In this document: in pieces, positions 12,301 through 23,700 of the stretch
Numbering within the stretch: position 1 is the stretch's first letter
Layout of the letters: each line of letters starts with the position of its first letter
Assembly: GCA_022036555.1 (NCBI GenBank)
Contig: CM039137.1
Span: forward strand, 28,389,535 to 28,453,534
Direction: 5' to 3'
DNA length: 64,000 nt
DNA from: Microstegium vimineum
Lineage: Eukaryota; Streptophyta; Magnoliopsida; Poales; Poaceae
The notes under the pieces: generated by a model
Seen by the model: only the letters and a program-made list of their open reading frames with translations
What the model was told of the DNA's origin: nothing
The model's database searches: none
Position numbers and translations under genes: made by a program

Positions 12301-13872
12301 TGCGACCTCCATTTTGTTAGTTTGTTTTCAACTTTCCTGAGCTTTGATTCCTTTTGTGGACAACCTTGCTAGAAGGCAGATGTAAAATAAGTATACTTTT
12401 AGGATTTAAAATTTCCAGAACAATTGCACTTCTAGATCATGGACCACTTAGTTTTAGTAGGTTTTACTACTCTCTGTTTTTAAAAGTGCAATTATTACAT
12501 ATTGAAACAACTTCTGATAGAGGTATATATGAAACAACTTCTGATAGAGGTATATATGTACTACCTCCGTCCCTAAAAGAATGTAATTGTGGGAATCGTG
12601 CTGGTCAAAATTGTTTATGTTTGACCATCTTTATATAAAATACTATTAACATTTATGTCTCTAAATAATTTTATTATAAAAATATATTCTATGGTTAATT
12701 AAATGATATTAGTTTCATATCACGAATCTTAGTATTTTTTTATATAAGTTTAGTCAAAGTTCAATCTGTTTGACTTCTCGAAAAACGAGAATTGCATTCT
12801 TTTGGGGACGGAGGTAGTAATTTAATAGTAAGCATTGATGTCTCCAAAACATTTTAGAAATGCTTATTTTAGGATGGAGGAGTACTTTTCCTAGATTCAT
12901 GATTGCTCCAATCATTTTCACACAAAGCCTTGCAGTGAACAAAGCTGCTAGGAGCGCAGTACATTTGGATGATAAAGGTACATATGAAAAAGACCTGCAA
13001 ATAAACACGATCACAGATGATATACCACCATCCTTTTTTCTCTTTTGAGGATAGAGGCTGATTATTGCTAATACTTACATTATATTTCTTTTCATGCTCT
13101 AGAAGTATATAAAACTATAAGGAAATGATAAGGACAATATACCATCAGTATGAAAAAAAAAATTGCTACACTAATCCAAAGTCCAAGCTTTGCTGAAAAT
13201 GACAATTCGTTAGTTTAAGCTGAAGCAGCAGCTTGGAACTTTCAGCAATTGCCCAGGCTAGAATATAGCTGGGACAAGACAGAAAGACAGCGCGGAATAG
13301 ATGCATCTGCATGATCCGAAAATGCCCTGTCATTCAAGATATTGGAAGCGCCAATGTGCAGCATAGGCAAGACAAGAAACAACACTAATGTGACATCTCA
13401 CCTTTCTTTTCATGTGCTTGTGCTGTTCCAACTGCAGGCCGACAATCTAAGGCAGCAGACGTTGCATCAGATGCGCCGGATCCTGACCACTCGGCAGGCT
13501 GCGCGGTGCTTCCTCTCCATTGGGGAGTACTACAGCCGCCTCAGAGCTCTCAGCAACCTCTGGGCTTCCCGTCCCCGCGAGTAAGATTCGGACCTGATAA
13601 AAAAACTGGACTCTCCTGTTGATCAGCTGCACTGTGGCTGTTCCCAACCATTTCTGAATCACACGTAGAGTATTCCTTAGTTTTTGAAAAGATAGAATCA
13701 CTTGTTTTCAGATTTTCATAATAATATGAAAAGGTCAGAAATGGACATGGCTAACAATGGCATGCATTTCTCGTGTAACAGCAACTTCATGGGTACAGAG
13801 AGCCTCAGCCCCACAGCGACGGAACTGCAGGCCTTGCACCAGCAGCAGCAGAACCAGTACTCCGGATTTTGA
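6334..13872 (+). CDS. TGA-type bZIP transcription factor (TGA9/TGA10-like), 12 coding exons, one broken frame
   Basis: Exons I can place: 6334-6452, 7122-7247 (these two less certain), 7704-7764, 8218-8456, 9740-9787, 9959-10018, 10228-10305, 10431-10476, 10781-11052, 11186-11425, 13438-13580 and 13782-13872. All junctions are GT/AG and the phases agree. N-terminal motifs FGELEEALIH and TLEIFPSWPMRHQQQ match TGA9-type proteins. The basic region RRLAQNREAARKSRLRKK with N-x7-R is split between exons 6 and 7, followed by a short zipper (AYVQQLETSRIRLQQ). Exons 9-11 encode the DOG1/TGA domain (FDMEYARWLDDD, CFFWMGGFRPSELLK, NLQQSSEQAEEAL, ADNLRQQTLHQMRRILTTRQ). The C-terminus reads NQYSGF. TGA factors bind TGACG/as-1 elements in the nucleus, often with CC-type glutaredoxins or NPR proteins; TGA9 and TGA10 act in anther development in Arabidopsis. 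Exon 4 changes frame between about 8307 and 8331, so the annotated product is interrupted unless this is a sequence error. The last intron but one holds a Stowaway MITE. Confidence 0.85.
8064..8085. repeat. (TA)n microsatellite in TGA intron 3
   Basis: About eleven TA units in the intron between exons 3 and 4 of the TGA bZIP gene. Confidence 0.9.
12504..12557. repeat. Perfect 27-bp tandem duplication
   Basis: The 27-base unit at 12504-12530 is repeated without change at 12531-12557. It lies two bases before the TA target site of the Stowaway MITE in the same intron. Confidence 0.95.
12561..12817. mobile_element. Stowaway MITE (Tc1/mariner type), 257 bp
   Basis: The terminal inverted repeats begin CTACCTCCGTCCCTAAAAGA and end with the matching inverted form (TTTGGGGACGGAGGTAG). 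TA dinucleotides flank both sides (12559-12560 and 12818-12819), the expected Stowaway target duplication. The interior is AT-rich and non-coding. It sits in the 2-kb intron between exons 10 and 11 of the TGA gene. Confidence 0.9.
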
Positions 13873-15614
13873 GGCCTCACCTGGTGCTGGAGCATGTAAA
13901 CTTTGGCTGCGACTCTGCGAGGGCGATGTTACAAAGATTAGAGGTTTTGAGAGGGAGATGCATTGTAATGTTCCATCATTAAAGTACTGAGAAAGCAACA
14001 TCACTAGGCGAAAAGGGTAGGGCGAAGGAACTGCTGTGGTGCGATGTTGAGTGGCTCACCTGTTCATATGGCTCTTGAACTGATTGAAGGGTTAGCACCG
14101 CAAAATTTTTGTGCGTAGCAGGAGAAAACAAAGCAGTGCCAGAAGATTCTGGCTGCTCACTTGCCAGAGAGGACTAATTGCAATTAGAGTGACATAGTAA
14201 CCATTAAATACCTTTCCAAATCAAGTATTTTTGGCACACATTTTCAGTAGTAGACTATCTCCGAGGATAACACCGCATTCGTGGACATACAACAATCCAT
14301 CATCTGTAGTTCAAAAAAACAGACAATGCAACAGTTACCGGTGGGAGCCCGGTTTCCCATCCTGCAGATTCTGCTGAGCACCGAGGCATTCTCCAATTCA
14401 ATCTTTTTACGTATAGTCCCAAATATCATATAGGATCGGATAAAAAAAAATACTCTATACTTATTATAGTGGCTTGCAGAAGTTACATATGCTTGGGAGA
14501 GAAGGTGATCAACGCTAAAAAAGAAGAGAGCGAAAATAAATATGACATGATAAAAAAAGTTATTTTAGAAACCATAAATAGTGATATTTTGCATTGTGTA
14601 AATAGTAGTTTTAATATTTACTTAGTCCATGTGAATCACTTTATTTCAACATTTACTTAGTCCATGTGGATCATTTTACTTGTATCGAAACCATTAAAAG
14701 TGTTAGCCTCTATGGTGTTGCTATGATGAAAGAGAAAGAAGCTGTGACATGGTAATCTATCTAAAGCCAATAATACAATAAAAAATGACATTAAAGACAC
14801 ATGGGTAGTGGAATAAGAAGAAAATGTTGTACTCCTTCCATTCCAAATGGGCAAATGAAGGAAAGGAGAAACAGCTTTCACATAATCTGATCTCAACTTA
14901 TCACTTATCAGTTGACCGAAAATTCCAAAATCAGCTCTGCTTCCAATATCATCTACTACGAACACTTGAATTAGGCGGTTGTTGCACAATGCACAGGACT
15001 TTCCATAAGATGTGACAAACAACATTCATGAAGCTGTCTGAAATCTTCACTCCTACTGCAAAATTTCTGATTCAGAAAGACCAGAAAAAATGGAAACAGG
15101 ATAAAATGCCACAAGAGCGTACAAAACAGAAAAATATGCGAGTAAGGCAGAAGACTTCGCAAATCACAAGACAAGGTTGAAATAGATGTAATGTGGACAC
15201 AAGGAAAGAAAGTTTGGATTGTGGAAATAGATGAACACTAACTACCGAATCAAGTGAAGAAAACATAGCAGCAATATTGAATGCAGGCTGAACATAAGAA
15301 ACATATCACATATAGCTATAAATGAGAACCCAGCGGGAATGCAGGATAGCAGGTTCCCCCCAAAAGGGTCCGGCAACAGCACTTCCCTGGCAAGCATTCA
15401 ATGAGAGGCAGGAACACTGTTATCAGAAAAGAAAAAGGAGGCAAGGACGCTAAATCTTCCTTAAAGAACTAGCAGTGTAAAGCTACAGTATTAATATAAT
15501 TTCATACATATAATTTTTACAACACAACTACCATAAAAGGATAACTTAGAATGAACCGTAGACATTCACTAGGACAGCAGCAAAAAAACACGCCTGTCTC
15601 TTGCTGGTTCAATT
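13873..15614. other. Convergent intergenic region (3' UTRs of TGA gene and phosphatase)
   Basis: The first few hundred bases after the TGA stop are probably the 3' UTR of the bZIP gene. The last few hundred before 15614 are probably the 3' UTR of the minus-strand phosphatase. A short direct repeat of ttagtccatgtg with partial flanks occurs near 14622-14668. No coding region is supported between them. Confidence 0.45.
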
Positions 15615-17021
15615 TTATTTTCGGTTATAATCCGAGTGGATAACAGAACTCACATCTGATTCCCCACTTCTTTTAGAAGAGGGGAGCAAATGTTTTGACC
15701 ATTCCTCCAAGCTTTTGCGGTGAAGAGTGTTCATGCTAATAGAAGGTCGCTTCTCACGGATCATTTGCTCAGCAGCTTTCCAATCTTCAGCCAATCCCAA
15801 TGCGACAAGAAGCGCACACATCACACAGACACTTCTGCCATGACCTGTTATTAGAGATATAACACGCCATTAAATAATGAAATCCAGGCGATCATACTAT
15901 TGGACTTATAAGTTCAATTTGATGGCATGTTTGATAAGTGAGGAAGTGGTAAGGACAAGCCATAATAAAGAGGTTATTTTGGAAACTAGTAACAGGGAGG
16001 TTTAAGCTAAAAGCCAAACCTAAAAGTTTAGCCAGTGCACACATCCAGAGCTAAATTTTCTTTCAATGTTTGATACTATTACAAGACTGTCTACAAAACA
16101 TATCGGATGAACCTTATACTGTCTGAATGTAATGCAGATGCTGTTCAGCCTATGCATGGTAGTTTTATTTCTTGTCGCAGATAAGAACAACTAAATAAGA
16201 CATGGAAAATAATCATATGAAAATGAAAAAAAAACATATCAGCATACTGTAGTTTCCTGATCCAGCTGTTACACAATATATGGTTCACCAATACAATAGA
16301 ACTTCAATGCGGATCATCATGGTCTGGAGCTAAACATGGTCTCAACAGTTATCTAAATATTGCTAATCTACAGAAATGCATTTAGGAACATAAACATGTA
16401 TATGTATTTGAAAGAAAAACACATAGGAAAATACAACACGGTTCCTTATCCAAACATAGGCAGAAGAGCATAATTACCATAGGCACAGTGGACATAGACA
16501 GGTTTGTTCTGTGACCGCTTTCTCACAGCCCATCGCACGGCAGACTCAATTTGTGATGGTTGAGGAGCCCTCGTATCCCAGGTAGCAACGCACAGATATC
16601 CATTATTAGATATAGTCGAGCTTTTTGGCAGCTCGCACGTGCAATCTATGATTGCAGGATCACCTGGTGGCAGGTGTTCAACCGAAGAAGGCCATCCTCC
16701 AACAAACACCCCGTCTGCAACCTCAGTGTATAAGGGCTCGTTTTTCACAAATCTTCGTAGCAGCACAAACAGGTGAATGAAAAGAAGAAATGGTGAGAAC
16801 ATGATCCATGACCACAATGGAAAACTTCCATCGGATGCCTTGCCAAGGAGTAGAGGAAGATCAATCGATGGGTGGGAAGCTATGGAGACTAGTATTGCAA
16901 TCATGGATGCATAAATGAGAGGAAATGAGATAAGGGTCACTCCTAGTCCTTGGAAAAAATATGCCACAGAAAGCAGGACAGCAGCCTGCAGCCCAATCAA
17001 CCTGGATATTCCCCAACCCAT
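15615..17021 (-). CDS. Membrane-anchored dual-specificity protein phosphatase
   Basis: Two coding exons on the minus strand: 17021-16478 and 15844-15615. The GT/AG intron is in phase 1 and gives a 257-residue product. The N-terminus holds hydrophobic segments (roughly residues 10-50, then a second at about 70-90 with SWIMFSPFLLFIHLFVLL), so it should be membrane-anchored. The catalytic half contains the cysteine phosphatase signature HCxxGxxR as HCAYGHGRS, which the intron splits after HCAYG. Conserved lead-in residues are GVFVGGWPS and IIDCTCELP. This fits the small plant/bacterial YnbD-like dual-specificity phosphatase group; the substrate is not known. The ATG is preceded by a splice acceptor (ctgcag, about 17024-17029), so the 5' UTR is spliced. 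Catalytic Cys and Arg are present and there is no frame break. Confidence 0.8.
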
Positions 17022-17399
17022 CTCTGCAGGTAATTAGACAAGGACTGAGTTCAATAATCAAGTAGGAACAAGCACAGAAAAATAACTAGTAGTTAAAGTA
17101 GCCTTAGAGTAATTTCACAATAAGAAACCATAGCTTGTTTAACAAACACACTATTCAATGACATAACATTATTCAATACAAAAAGATTGAAGAATTATTG
17201 CCACTAGTGAACAGAGGCTTGTTCATACTGCTTTCTTTCTATCCCAGCCAGGAAGGCTTCAGATAGCTAATTTGGTTCTCTCACCCCTGCCAACCTTTTA
17301 ACTTTGCACTCTAAAAGCCCATTCAACTGTGCTGGTGCAGATACCCAAATACAGAAAGCACTGCATTTGGAGAAGGTCTCACATTAAATGACAAAAAAC

Positions 17400-18040
17400 A
17401 CCAGATGCTGCCAGGCATATGGTCTGCAAGCCTAAGGATGAGGGCGGGAATGGACTTGTTGGATTCACAGAAAGGGCTTGCTTCAGTTAACATTCAGAAT
17501 GGTCGGTTTTGCTATTTTTGGGAGGATCTTTGGCTAGGAGCTATGTTTACCCTGATTTGTTCTCCTTTGCAAAGAACAAGAAAATAAACACTTTCCATAA
17601 GGCTGTTCTGACCTCCCCTCTACACAATCTCTTTCACCTGCCCTTGTCAGAACAGACTTATGCACAATTGCAATCATTGATGCAGGAATTGGATGTTCTA
17701 TTTTTAACAGAAGGTCCTGATATTTGGGCATATTTTGGGCTCTATGTTTTATAAGCCAGCAAAAGCTTATTGTCACCTCATAGGGCATTCTGATGCTCAC
17801 CCAGTTTTAAGTGGATTTGGAGACTTCCTGTCAACATAAACATAAAGGATTCTTTTGGTGCCTCCTCAATGATAGAATGAGTACAAGAGGTTTACAGAAA
17901 GGGATAAATATGGATTTGCCATCGTTTGATTCTGTTCTATGCGCCCTCAGTCATGTCTTTGGAACATCTATCTCTGCGATATCCTTTTGCCATGGCCTGC
18001 TAGTCTACTCTAAGTTTGTTTCTGGTTAATAAAGAGGACC
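17400..18040 (+). mobile_element. LINE fragment (zf-RVT region of a non-LTR reverse transcriptase)
   Basis: Broken plus-strand frames give, in order, QNGRFCYFWEDLWLG, HNLFHLPLSEQTYAQL, KPAKAYCHLIGHSDAHPV, FKWIWRLPVNIKHKGFFWCL and LNDRMSTRGL. This is the typical C-terminal zf-RVT region of plant LINEs: a stretch ending FWEDLW, then W-P-K-F-W followed by DRLNTR. The frame is shifted at least twice, around 17750 and 17870. The N-terminal endonuclease and catalytic RT are not seen. The fragment lies in the inferred 5' UTR intron of the minus-strand phosphatase. Confidence 0.65.
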
Positions 18041-18496
18041 CTTTTCGAAATCTTCAAAATTCAGTTGGGCGTTCCTTTCTATCCAGAAGTGATTATTCCT
18101 ATGTGCTGGAGTTTATGAATTTCAGGAAATTGCCTCATCTTTCAAGGCGTTCAGCCAACAGTTACTGATTGCAGAGAAATCTTCAAAAGATAATTTGTGT
18201 TGGTTATCCATGTTGCTAAGAATAAATAATTTCCTTTATTACAAGAATGGCTACACGACTTTGTTAATTCTGCTCGTTTTTTTCTGTTTCGTTGTGTTTA
18301 TCTCTTCTAGTATATGTTATCCAGTATGAGGGAGGCCCTCATGTTTCCCCTAAAAAGGCATTCAATACTTTGCCCTGCTCAGTTGTATTTTGTTTCCAAG
18401 TCAGAGTCCTTAGCAGTTCAACGAATTACAATTCAAGGCATCCCGCGTTTATTAATTCACAACCATCCCCATTCACAATCAACCTCCATAATTTAC

Positions 18497-18830
18497 CTAG
18501 TTGCGATCTTTATTAACACAATCACATGGCTCCAGGGTTCCAAAAAACGGCACAAGCGGGCAGGCCCCAAAGCGCCGCGACCGCCTTGGTGGAGCAGCGG
18601 ATGCTGGCTCCCGCCTTGGCGAAGGCGCGAGGAGACTGGAGAGAGGCGGGAGGGGGAACCGCTGACGACGCCGCCGAGCCTGGGATTGCACCCCCGCCGC
18701 CGCCCGCGAGTCGAGCGAGTGTTGTGAAGGGGGAAGAGGGGGGACGGAAGATAGAGGCGGAGAGATAGAGGAGCTGAAAAAAGTAGATCTCACCGTCTTC
18801 TTCTCCCTTCTCACGCGGGATGGACGCCAC
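18497..18830 (-). other. Inferred 5' UTR exon of the phosphatase gene (GC-rich)
   Basis: This GC-rich block ends, on the minus strand, with a good donor (ACTAG then GTAAAT, exon end at 18497). The phosphatase ATG has an acceptor just upstream at about 17024. Joining the two gives a 1.47-kb leader intron. Short upstream ORFs are present in this exon but end before or at the donor. The link is inference; transcript data would settle it. Confidence 0.4.
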
Positions 18831-19733
18831 TACCCCTTAATCCACGCGCGTGCGGCTCCTCCTCTCTCACGCGCGTAGCCGGCGACGGAGAAGCCCGGCG
18901 GCCAGGAACGACGGCGGGAGGCGGGGCGCGGTGGGAGGCGAGACGGCGCAGGAGGCGGATGCGCGCCGACGCTCGGCGGCGCTACGGGAGGTGTTGGGCG
19001 GTGGTGGTAGTCCGAGCGGGAGCGGTGGGACGGCGGAGAAGAAAGTTGAGGATTCGACGTGTGTTAATTGACTTAATTCGGATAGTGATGAATTTAGTTT
19101 GGTTAATTCGGGTAATATCCCAGTTGTTCAAACTACCCAAATTATCCAAAATTTTGCCTTTGTATTTACCGTGTTGTTAGTTAAACACTTATAAACTCAT
19201 CACTTTATTAAAATATAAATTTCTCTCTTTGAACAAATGACTGTAATATATTATTCTCTACAAATTGTTCTTTAGATTATATACAATAGTTGCTAAAATT
19301 ATATATAAATTGCTACTAATTTTTTGTCTAATTTGTTGATTTCTCTAAATTTGAGTAATCGAGTAATACCTGAACCCAAACCTAAATTATCGGATACCCG
19401 AAATTATGGATTTTTTTCTAAGACTAATATCGGGTAGCAGTTTTTATTATCCGAATTCTAAATTACCCGAATTACTCGACCCGAAAAAATCGGTAACTCC
19501 AACGCCCAATCTTACGTGTGTGTGTGTGCGCGCCATTAAAAAAAAAGTTAAACAATTAGAGTACATACAAGCCATTTGGAGTTTTGCCCCTTAACAACAT
19601 CTGTTATATTTGTTTCTTCATGTCTATGTTGAGTTATAGTATCCAATTTTGTGAGGTGATAGAAAACATCATAAATTATGTTAAAAATATATCTTCAATT
19701 TTTATCATTGTTTGAAGGTTGTAAAATTTAATA

Positions 19734-19874
19734 CTCTCTGTGTTCCAAATTATATATTATTTTAATTTTTTAAATACATCTATTTTACTATGTATCTAGA
19801 TTAATATGTCTAGATGCATAGAGAAATGGTTATACCAAAAAAGTCAAAGCACATTATAATTTAGATGGAGAGAG
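19734..19874. mobile_element. Stowaway-like MITE, 141 bp
   Basis: The ends CTCTCTGTGTTCCAAATTAT and TATAATTTAGATGGAGAGAG are imperfect inverted repeats, flanked by TA on both sides (19732-19733 and 19875-19876). Confidence 0.7.
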
Positions 19875-20097
19875 TAATAACTTAATAGTAGAGATACAAT
19901 GTTATACGAAACACAATGTCAAAAAATTCATAATATTTTTCTAACACCACTTCAAAAACAGTTAAAAACAGGACACAATTTGCACATAGAACAAAAATAT
20001 TTTTAAGGTGTAAATTGGACCCACCAAAATAATTGGAGGGAGTGAATGAAACCATATTTTAGTTTACTAGGTTATTTGGATACACACCAAACTTATA

Positions 20098-20360
20098 CTC
20101 CCTCAATACTCATAAAGCAAGTCATTTTAGAAAACGACACGGTCTTCAAAACGTAACTTTTACTGCTTATTTTTTGAGAAATAATTATTAAAAATAATAT
20201 ATATCTATCAGTTTTACGAAAGTATTTTTTAAAATCAATTTATTGATATAATTATCACATTTTCAAACTCAACAACTTAAAAGTTATTCACTATTTATAT
20301 TCTTAATATTTGACTCAAACCTTTTCCAAAACAACTTTTTTTTTATGGGTATGGAGGGAG
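20098..20360. mobile_element. Stowaway MITE, 263 bp
   Basis: The left end CTCCCTCAATACTCATAAA pairs with the inverted right end TTTATGGGTATGGAGGGAG. TA flanks both sides (20096-20097 and 20361-20362). The interior is AT-rich and non-coding. Confidence 0.8.
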
Positions 20361-20890
20361 TATTAAAGATAACTCCCCTCAAGTCCACAAAACGACAATG
20401 TGGGCCAAAATCATTTGAGGCCCGTATATATACCAGAGAAAAAAAGTACAGAACTTGAAAACAGCTACCGTTAGATTTACATCGCATGGATTGTAAATGG
20501 TGTGTTTCGTCAGGCCGAAACACTCTGCCCTTTTACATTTCTGTGATCGGTTGGTAACCTCTGAAACAACCGAATCCAAGCTAGACAGCCACACGCACGA
20601 GAATACCAGAATCAAATGCAAGAGTTACAATGACATACGGCATAGTATGGGCCATGTGACCATGTCGAATAAATATGGACGAAAACACAAAGCTCTGTGT
20701 TGATTTACTATCTTACAGCTGGCTTATTGTTTGTACAACCCCAGGCTTATGAACAGCAGCAGTCCCTCGCAGACGTCTGCGTCAATCAAAACGCACACTG
20801 TTACTAACGGTGCTGCTACCGACAGGTAACAGCACTTCCCATGGAAGCAAGCGCCAAGCGGAGCGCGAGTCACTCGTCACAGTTCGCTGT

Positions 20891-22465
20891 TCACCACGTG
20901 GCGCTGCCCCAGCGGCGCAGCCCGCGACCGCCCTTCTTGGCGCTCACATTCTCCCTTGCCTGCTCCATCATCTTCTCCACCAGCTGAAACAGACACAAAA
21001 GCCATGCCAGGTTCCCATCAGCGCACTGTCTTGACAAAGCATGTCGATTGTTACAGTGACAACTAGCAAATTATCGACACTCCGTAAAAGGATAGCGCGG
21101 CTGAGGGGAAATTTACCATCTTTTTCTTCGATAGTAGAATCGTCTTCTGCAAAAGAAAATGGAACAGAGACGACGTGCCTAATCAGATCAATGCATAGTA
21201 TGTACAAGATAGGAAAAGGAGATGATGACAAATGTTTCGGTTCCCAGTACCTCCTCTGCTCTGAGGCGCTCGTTCTCCTCCTTGAGATGGTTCAGTTCAG
21301 CTTCAAGCTCCACGGTATACGCCTGCACCAGCACCATTTGAGAGCACATCGATCGACACTGTTAATGAGACAAAGACCGGCCACGAAATCGGCGAGAACA
21401 GCATGCACACCTGCTTCCTGGCGCGTGACCGGGCCGCGGACTCACGGTTCTTGATCATGCGTCGCTGCCGACGCTCCACGGTCTTCTCGGTGCACCCGTC
21501 TTCGGGGGAGTCACGCTTCCGCATGCTGCCGCCGCTGCCGTTACGCACCATCCCTTTGTTGCCAATGCAGTTCATCATCTCCGCCTGCGTCATCGCGCTC
21601 ATCCCGTCCGACGACCCCGGGCTCACGGCGGCGGCAGCCACGCACTGAGACGGCGGCGGAGGCGGCACCACCGCCATGCCCCCGGGATACCCGTTGTGGT
21701 GGTACCCCATGCCGTCGCCCATCACCGGGTACACGGCGTTGTGCGGCGCCGCCGCCACTTGGTACATCATGGGAGCCGCGTGCTGCATGCCCATCGGCCC
21801 GCCCGGACTACGCCGACGGCATGGCCGCCGTGGCCGGCGACGGCTCCCCGCACGACGCCGGCCTTCACCAGGAAGTCCTCGAGTGTCATATCGCCCAGCG
21901 TCACCTGCCGCCCGCTGGCCGCGACGCCGCCGCCGCCGCCGCTCCCCATCTGGGGCTGCACCACGGCCGCCTGCGGCGCCGCGTTGGCGTTGCCTTCGGA
22001 ATCCGCGGGGTCCTGGGTGATCTCGGCCCAGACCTCCTCCACTGTCTTCCGGGACAGCGGCGGCGGCAGCGCGAACGACCCCTGCCGAACCAACCCGCTC
22101 CCTCCGCCTCCGTCCTCACCTGTCCCCGTCGCCGACACGGGGATCATCGGCACCCGCTCCGTGCCCTCCTCCTTGCTGCAGCCGCCGGTGCCCGTGGCGG
22201 CCTGGAACTCCTCGGCGTTCCATATGTTGGCCATGAACTCGTCCATGTTCATGGACCCGAAGTTACGCCCCGGCTCGCACAGCGAGTTCTGCAGCTCCTC
22301 CAGCGTCATCGACATGATGGACGGCTGCTGCGCCAGCGGATCCGCCACCTGCCCCTCATCAGCGGCGGCGGCGCTGGTCCGAGCGCGCCCGCTCTGGCCT
22401 CGCTGCTGCGAGGTGACCTCCTGCTCGTCGAGGGCCTTGGCGTTCTTGCTCATCTCCGACGCCAT
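20891..22465 (-). CDS. ABI5: ABI5-type group A bZIP factor, four exons, one broken frame
   Basis: Minus-strand exons: 22465-21411, 21322-21251, 21146-21117 and 20983-20891, all with GT/AG junctions in phase. Group A phosphorylation-type motifs appear in order: SIMSMTLEELQNSLCEPGRN (C1), LVRQGSFALPPPLSRKTVEE (C2) and RQVTLGDMTLEDFLVKAGVV (C3). The basic region ERRQRRMIKNRESAARSRAR has N-x7-R. It is followed by a leucine zipper in exon 2 (YTVELEAELNHLKEENERL) and the C-terminal LVEKMMEQ segment, ending RWGSATW as in rice OsABI5-like proteins. Such factors bind ABRE (ACGT core) sites in the nucleus and mediate abscisic acid responses in seeds and under stress. In exon 1 the frame shifts by one base between codons GHAVGVV and MGMQHAAP (about 21786-21800, in a G/C run). 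As given, the protein would stop before the bZIP. Everything else is intact, so this is either a sequence error or a recent loss. Confidence 0.88.
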
Positions 22466-22531
22466 ACCTCACTCGTCCTGCAAGACTCCTTTTAGCACTC
22501 GATCTGCTGTTGTTGAACGCGACACGCGGTC

Positions 22532-22540
22532 CTTATAACC
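22532..22540 (-). promoter_or_regulatory. TATA box of the ABI5-like gene
   Basis: The minus strand reads GGTTATAAGG about 70 bases upstream of the ATG. A CACGCGTGGC element lies about 22 bases further upstream. The TATA motif is kept in the partial copy at 47351-47360 (GGCTATAAGG); the CACGCGTGGC element is altered there. Confidence 0.55.
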
Positions 22541-22884
22541 TGCATGCGAAAGCCACGCGTGGTGATTAGAAACGGTTCTGATTAGATGGGTCACATCGGT
22601 GCATGCATGCATGCATCGAGAAAACCCAGGTGCGGCGGTGCCGGTGCCGGCTGCCGGCTGGTGCTAGTGTGCTATACCGTCTTGTCGTATAGTGCTTCAA
22701 TAAACTTTGGCGCGCAGCCGCAGTTGGTGTGGTTCGCTCAGGTGGGATACTGGATAGACACTTGCTCGTTTGAATCTTTGCTCCATCAATTATGAACAGC
22801 TTCTTGCAGCCGTACAAGAAATTCTCCTGCTGAACCTTGATGCGGAATTATCTTGCCCGGATCAAACCAAACGCACCCTAACTA

Positions 22885-23142
22885 CGGTTGTATTTAGATG
22901 TTGAAAAGTTGCTGAAAAAAATCATGTAACACTTTTCGTTTGTATTTGATAATTAGTGTCTAATCATGGACTAATTAGGTTTAAAAGATTCGTCTCGTAA
23001 AGTTAAAGTAAACTGTGCAATTAGTTTTTGATTTCATCTACATTTACTACCTTATGCATATACCGCAAGTTTAATGTGACGAAAAATCTTCTTTTTATAT
23101 AGTGTCAAAGTTTGAGGTTTTAATAGGAACTCAACACAGCCG
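22885..23142. mobile_element. Grass MITE with CTAATCATGGACTAATTAGG core, about 258 bp
   Basis: The interior carries the widespread grass MITE signature (GTCTAATCATGGACTAATTA, AAAAGATTCGTCTCGT, AAACTGTGCAATTAGT). The ends CGGTTGTATTTAGATG and the inverted CTCAACACAGCCG are imperfect inverted repeats. Possible 3-bp flanking TAA/CTA was not clear, so the superfamily is left open. Confidence 0.65.
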
Positions 23143-23700
23143 TAACGTGAAATTCCTCGTGCATTTCATCACGCAATGGCTGAACCTTACCTACAGTCAT
23201 TTTAGGCGTGCGAATCGGCAGCTTGCAAGCGGCATGGCATTTGGTGGAAAGCTGCAAACCTGCAACTGCGAAGTGGCAGGTTGTGCTTCCTGTGGATTGT
23301 GGCGTGGAGGTTGCGGACAACGGATGCTCAGGCAAAAAGCCATTGATTGCACTGAACGACGGAGATTGGACCGGCGACTGCAGGCACAGGGTGGGGATCG
23401 CCGTCACGGCGCGCCACGTATCCTGCACGTGTCCATCTCTCGCGGCCTGTACGTTTTGGCCCTCATCTAATCCTATATTTGGAAACAGCTTCCCGTACAC
23501 GAGTTGCCTCCACGTCGCTGTAAATTTTTTTGACCGTACAGATTTCGTCGCGTGTGTTCACGATTTGTTTGTCACGGTTTCTGCGTCAATCGAATTCGCA
23601 CTGATGTTTAACTTCGTTAGTTTCTCGTTGCTGTTATTTTTACTTATACCGATCAAAGCTGTTTCAGATTCCTAACTGCTCCGGCTCAGAAACTGGAACT
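23143..23700. other. Left flank of the Helitron, no supported gene
   Basis: Several overlapping short frames without recognisable motifs. The Helitron 5' end (an A then TC) must lie in or shortly after this stretch, but I could not pick one start. Confidence 0.35.

Larger units (their letters stand above)
18831..20890. other. Intergenic DNA with two MITEs
   Basis: GC-rich DNA to about 19070 may be the promoter side of the phosphatase gene. The remainder is AT-rich, with several short degenerate repeats around 19320-19500 (variants of aattacccgaa). Two Stowaway-like MITEs are listed separately. No gene is supported. Confidence 0.4.

Noticed and set aside
21696..22538. 280-codon plus-strand ORF opposite ABI5 exon 1
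   Set aside because: A shadow of the GC-rich minus-strand exon, whose conserved bZIP motifs are clear.
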